This document shows positions 62,604-64,000 of a DNA stretch of 64,000 bases, one piece after another. The stretch is from Actinokineospora diospyrosa. GTDB taxonomy: Bacteria > Actinomycetota > Actinomycetes > Mycobacteriales > Pseudonocardiaceae. Under the pieces are notes generated by a model. That model made no database searches. It was given only the letters and a program-made list of their open reading frames with translations, and was not told where the DNA came from. How positions within the stretch are numbered: position 1 is the first letter of the stretch; each line of letters starts with the position of its first letter. The position numbers and the translations under genes are program-made. The DNA lies in NCBI RefSeq assembly GCF_024171925.1, contig NZ_JAMTCO010000007.1, forward strand, positions 372,001 to 436,000. The letters run 5' to 3'.

Positions 62604-62880
62604 AAGATCAACCTGATCGAAAGCCCCCAAATACACAGCTTACCGCGCAGCACCACCAACCCGGGAGCGCCAAGCAGCACCCTGTGGACAACCACAACCG
62701 TTGTGGACAACCAAACGCCCCACCGCAGCCACCCACAACGAGAACCCGCCCCACCAAAGATCAACTAATCAAGAAGCCCCCGATATACAGCCTACCAACG
62801 GGAACCGGCCAAACGACAGCAGCAACCAGCAGCCTGTGGACAACAGAAGACGTTGTGGATAAACAGATCCAAGCCTCTAC
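62604..62880. repeat. tandem ~152-bp repeat with four DnaA boxes
   Basis: Two diverged copies start AAGATCAAC at 62604 and 62757 and share AAGCCCCC, TACA(C)AGC, AGCA and CCTGTGGACAAC. Each carries two DnaA-box sequences in the same orientation, 19 bp apart: TGTGGACAA at 62683-62691 and 62702-62710, TGTGGACAA at 62835-62843 and TGTGGATAA at 62854-62862 (reverse complements TTGTCCACA and TTATCCACA). Locally less GC-rich than the surroundings. Confidence 0.8.
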
Positions 62881-64000
62881 AGCGCCCCCACCCGCAACGC
62901 CTGCACTGCAACCCGCAGAACCTTCAAAGCCCCACCCTTGTTCAACGGCTCATTCCCGTTCCCACACTTAGGCGACTGCACACACGACGGACACCCTTCA
63001 GGGCATTCGCAAGCGGCGATCGCCGAATGGGTAGCTGTCAGCCATGGGAGCAGCGCCGCGTGGCCTCGGTCCGCGAAGCCCGCACCTCCCGGATGGCCGT
63101 CGTGGACGAAGATTGTGGGTTGGGCGGTGTCGGGGTGTTGTGCGGTTGAGACGCCGCCTATGTCCCAGCGGTCGCAGGTGGCGAAGAGGGGGAGGAGGCC
63201 TATTGCGGCGTGTTCGGCGGCGTGGAGGGAGCCGGGGATTTCGTTGCGGGCCAGGCCTGCTGCGTAGAGCAGGTCGGGGTCGATGGTGTACCAGACGGCG
63301 CGGGTGTTGAGGGTTTGTTCTGGTAGGTCTAGGGGCACCTGGTCGAGGATTTGGCCTGATGGCAACCGGCGGAGGTAGGCGACTACTTGGGAGGTCACGG
63401 CGACCTCGCCGAGGCACACGGTCACGCCGCCGTAAGAGTCCTGCGACAGCGTCGACAGCACCGAGATGTCCACGATCTCGCGCGGGGAGGTAGTCCAATC
63501 AGGACTCTCTGCGTGCACCAATGCCAAGAGGCCGTCCAAGTCCAGTTCGTCGACCACGTATGACCGGCCCTGGTGTAGGTAGAGCGCCCCTTCATGCACG
63601 GTCGAGCAGGCCCTGCCTTGTCCTACCGTCCCCAGCATCCGCCCCGAGTCGGCTTCCACAACAGCGACTTGTTCGCCACCAGAGCCGCGGATATCGACCT
63701 CAGCGTGCGGGCGGTCCTTAGAGGTCCAGTACCACCCGTTGGGCCGCTTGCGGACCGTCCCCGTCGAAACCAGCGAGTCGAGGACTGCGCGAGCCCCCTC
63801 GCCGAAGGCCGGTAGGTCTGACTCCGTAAGAGGCAGTTCCGCGGCGGCGCAGGCCAGTTGCGGTGCCAAGACATACGGGTTGCCCGGGTCGGTGACGGTT
63901 GCCTCTACCGGCTTGTCCAGGATCGCCTCGGGGTGATGCACCAGGTACGTGTCCAACGGGTCGTCCCGTGCGACGAACACGACCAGCGCCGAATCGCCCG
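62877..64000 (-). CDS. DEAD/DEAH-box helicase with DUF1998 domain, C-terminal part (runs off the right edge)
   Basis: About 374 C-terminal residues are visible. The frame includes TYLVHHPEAILDKPVEATVTDPGNPYVLAPQLACAA, the junction after the helicase core in MrfA/Rv3649-type DNA helicases. The DUF1998 metal-binding cluster CECPEGCPSCVQSPKCGNGNEPLNK follows near the end. MrfA-type proteins take part in mitomycin-type DNA repair. The helicase motifs lie outside the window. The stop is 15 nt from the last DnaA box. Confidence 0.92.
   Translation of the reverse strand, partial: GDSALVVFVARDDPLDTYLVHHPEAILDKPVEATVTDPGNPYVLAPQLACAAAELPLTESDLPAFGEGARAVLDSLVSTGTVRKRPNGWYWTSKDRPHAEVDIRGSGGEQVAVVEADSGRMLGTVGQGRACSTVHEGALYLHQGRSYVVDELDLDGLLALVHAESPDWTTSPREIVDISVLSTLSQDSYGGVTVCLGEVAVTSQVVAYLRRLPSGQILDQVPLDLPEQTLNTRAVWYTIDPDLLYAAGLARNEIPGSLHAAEHAAIGLLPLFATCDRWDIGGVSTAQHPDTAQPTIFVHDGHPGGAGFADRGHAALLPWLTATHSAIAACECPEGCPSCVQSPKCGNGNEPLNKGGALKVLRVAVQALRVGAL

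Larger units (their letters stand above)
61374..62876. other. 1.5-kb region without a credible gene
   Basis: Open frames here lack family motifs and normal codon bias. The region contains two adjacent hairpins (61729-61865), remnants of a proline-rich repeat (62107-62312), a 146-bp long-hairpin element (62341-62486) and a tandem ~152-bp repeat with four DnaA boxes (about 62604-62880). The first 350 nt show nothing recognisable. Confidence 0.6.

Noticed and set aside
61374-62876. Integrated mobile element or prophage in the gene desert
   Set aside because: No transposase, integrase, attachment-site pair or tRNA target found; only a MITE-like hairpin can be supported.

Overview
The window is high-GC actinobacterial DNA, most likely from the order Pseudonocardiales. 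Almost every intergenic space is short, GTG starts are common, and many genes have a TAnnnT-type -10 box only 6-7 nt before the start codon. Gene content and order follow the block known in Mycobacterium tuberculosis as roughly Rv3649-Rv3710: leuA, ask-asd, a DUF4177/RidA pair, two ArsA-type ATPases, whiB4, ponA2, a metallo-beta-lactamase-fold gene, crp, nth, TlpA-like thioredoxin, NUDIX, marP, ephE, a holin-like gene, nhaA, acs, a HAD phosphatase, ssd, tadABC with pilin genes, and a DEAD-box helicase with a DUF1998 tail. The taxonomic call is inference from this synteny.

Layout. 1-6.6 kb: amino-acid synthesis, with leuA (cut by the left edge, preceded by a leader peptide with five consecutive Leu codons) and the ask-asd operon, plus small membrane proteins, a nitroreductase and a PIG-V-like mannosyltransferase. 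6.6-15.6 kb: a less conserved stretch with an MFS transporter, catalase, a secreted Gly/Leu-repeat protein, an S9 peptidase, an FMN reductase and an HSL-type esterase. 15.6-16.75 kb: a two-gene cassette with a degenerate diadenylate-cyclase (DAC) fold protein translationally coupled to a Cap15-like S-2TM-beta membrane protein. This is the best candidate for an undescribed signalling or defence system here. 16.9-27 kb: YqeY, a phosphoesterase, tRNA-Pro(CGG), a paralogous gene pair, RidA, the ArsA pair, WhiB4 and PonA2. 27-33.4 kb: MBL and NUDIX hydrolases, an oxidoreductase, a beta-clamp paralogue, an MFS exporter with a palindromic operator, and Crp.

33.5-41.5 kb: an nth-thioredoxin-NUDIX-marP operon with 4-nt overlaps, an epoxide-hydrolase-like gene, a holin-like protein with NhaA, a VIT-family transporter and a PlsC acyltransferase. 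41.5-47.4 kb: acetyl-CoA synthetase, an MFS transporter, a membrane diguanylate cyclase and a degenerate Fic-like protein. 47.4-54.2 kb: a complete-looking MurNAc recycling cluster (nagZ, namZ, amiE-like, murR, murQ) without a sugar transporter. 54.3-55.9 kb: two small RNAs flank the HAD gene, an Ms1/6S-like RNA on the minus strand and a 6C RNA on the plus strand, in the positions they hold in mycobacteria.

56-60.4 kb: the Tad/Flp-type pilus operon (ssd, tadA, tadB, tadC, pilin, two TadE-like genes), overlapping almost throughout. 60.7-61.4 kb: a small prim-pol domain protein. 61.4-62.9 kb: a 1.5-kb region with no credible gene that carries three long hairpins, a decayed proline-rich repeat and a tandem ~152-bp repeat holding four DnaA boxes. 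The window ends inside the helicase gene. No CRISPR array, prophage or intact insertion sequence was seen.
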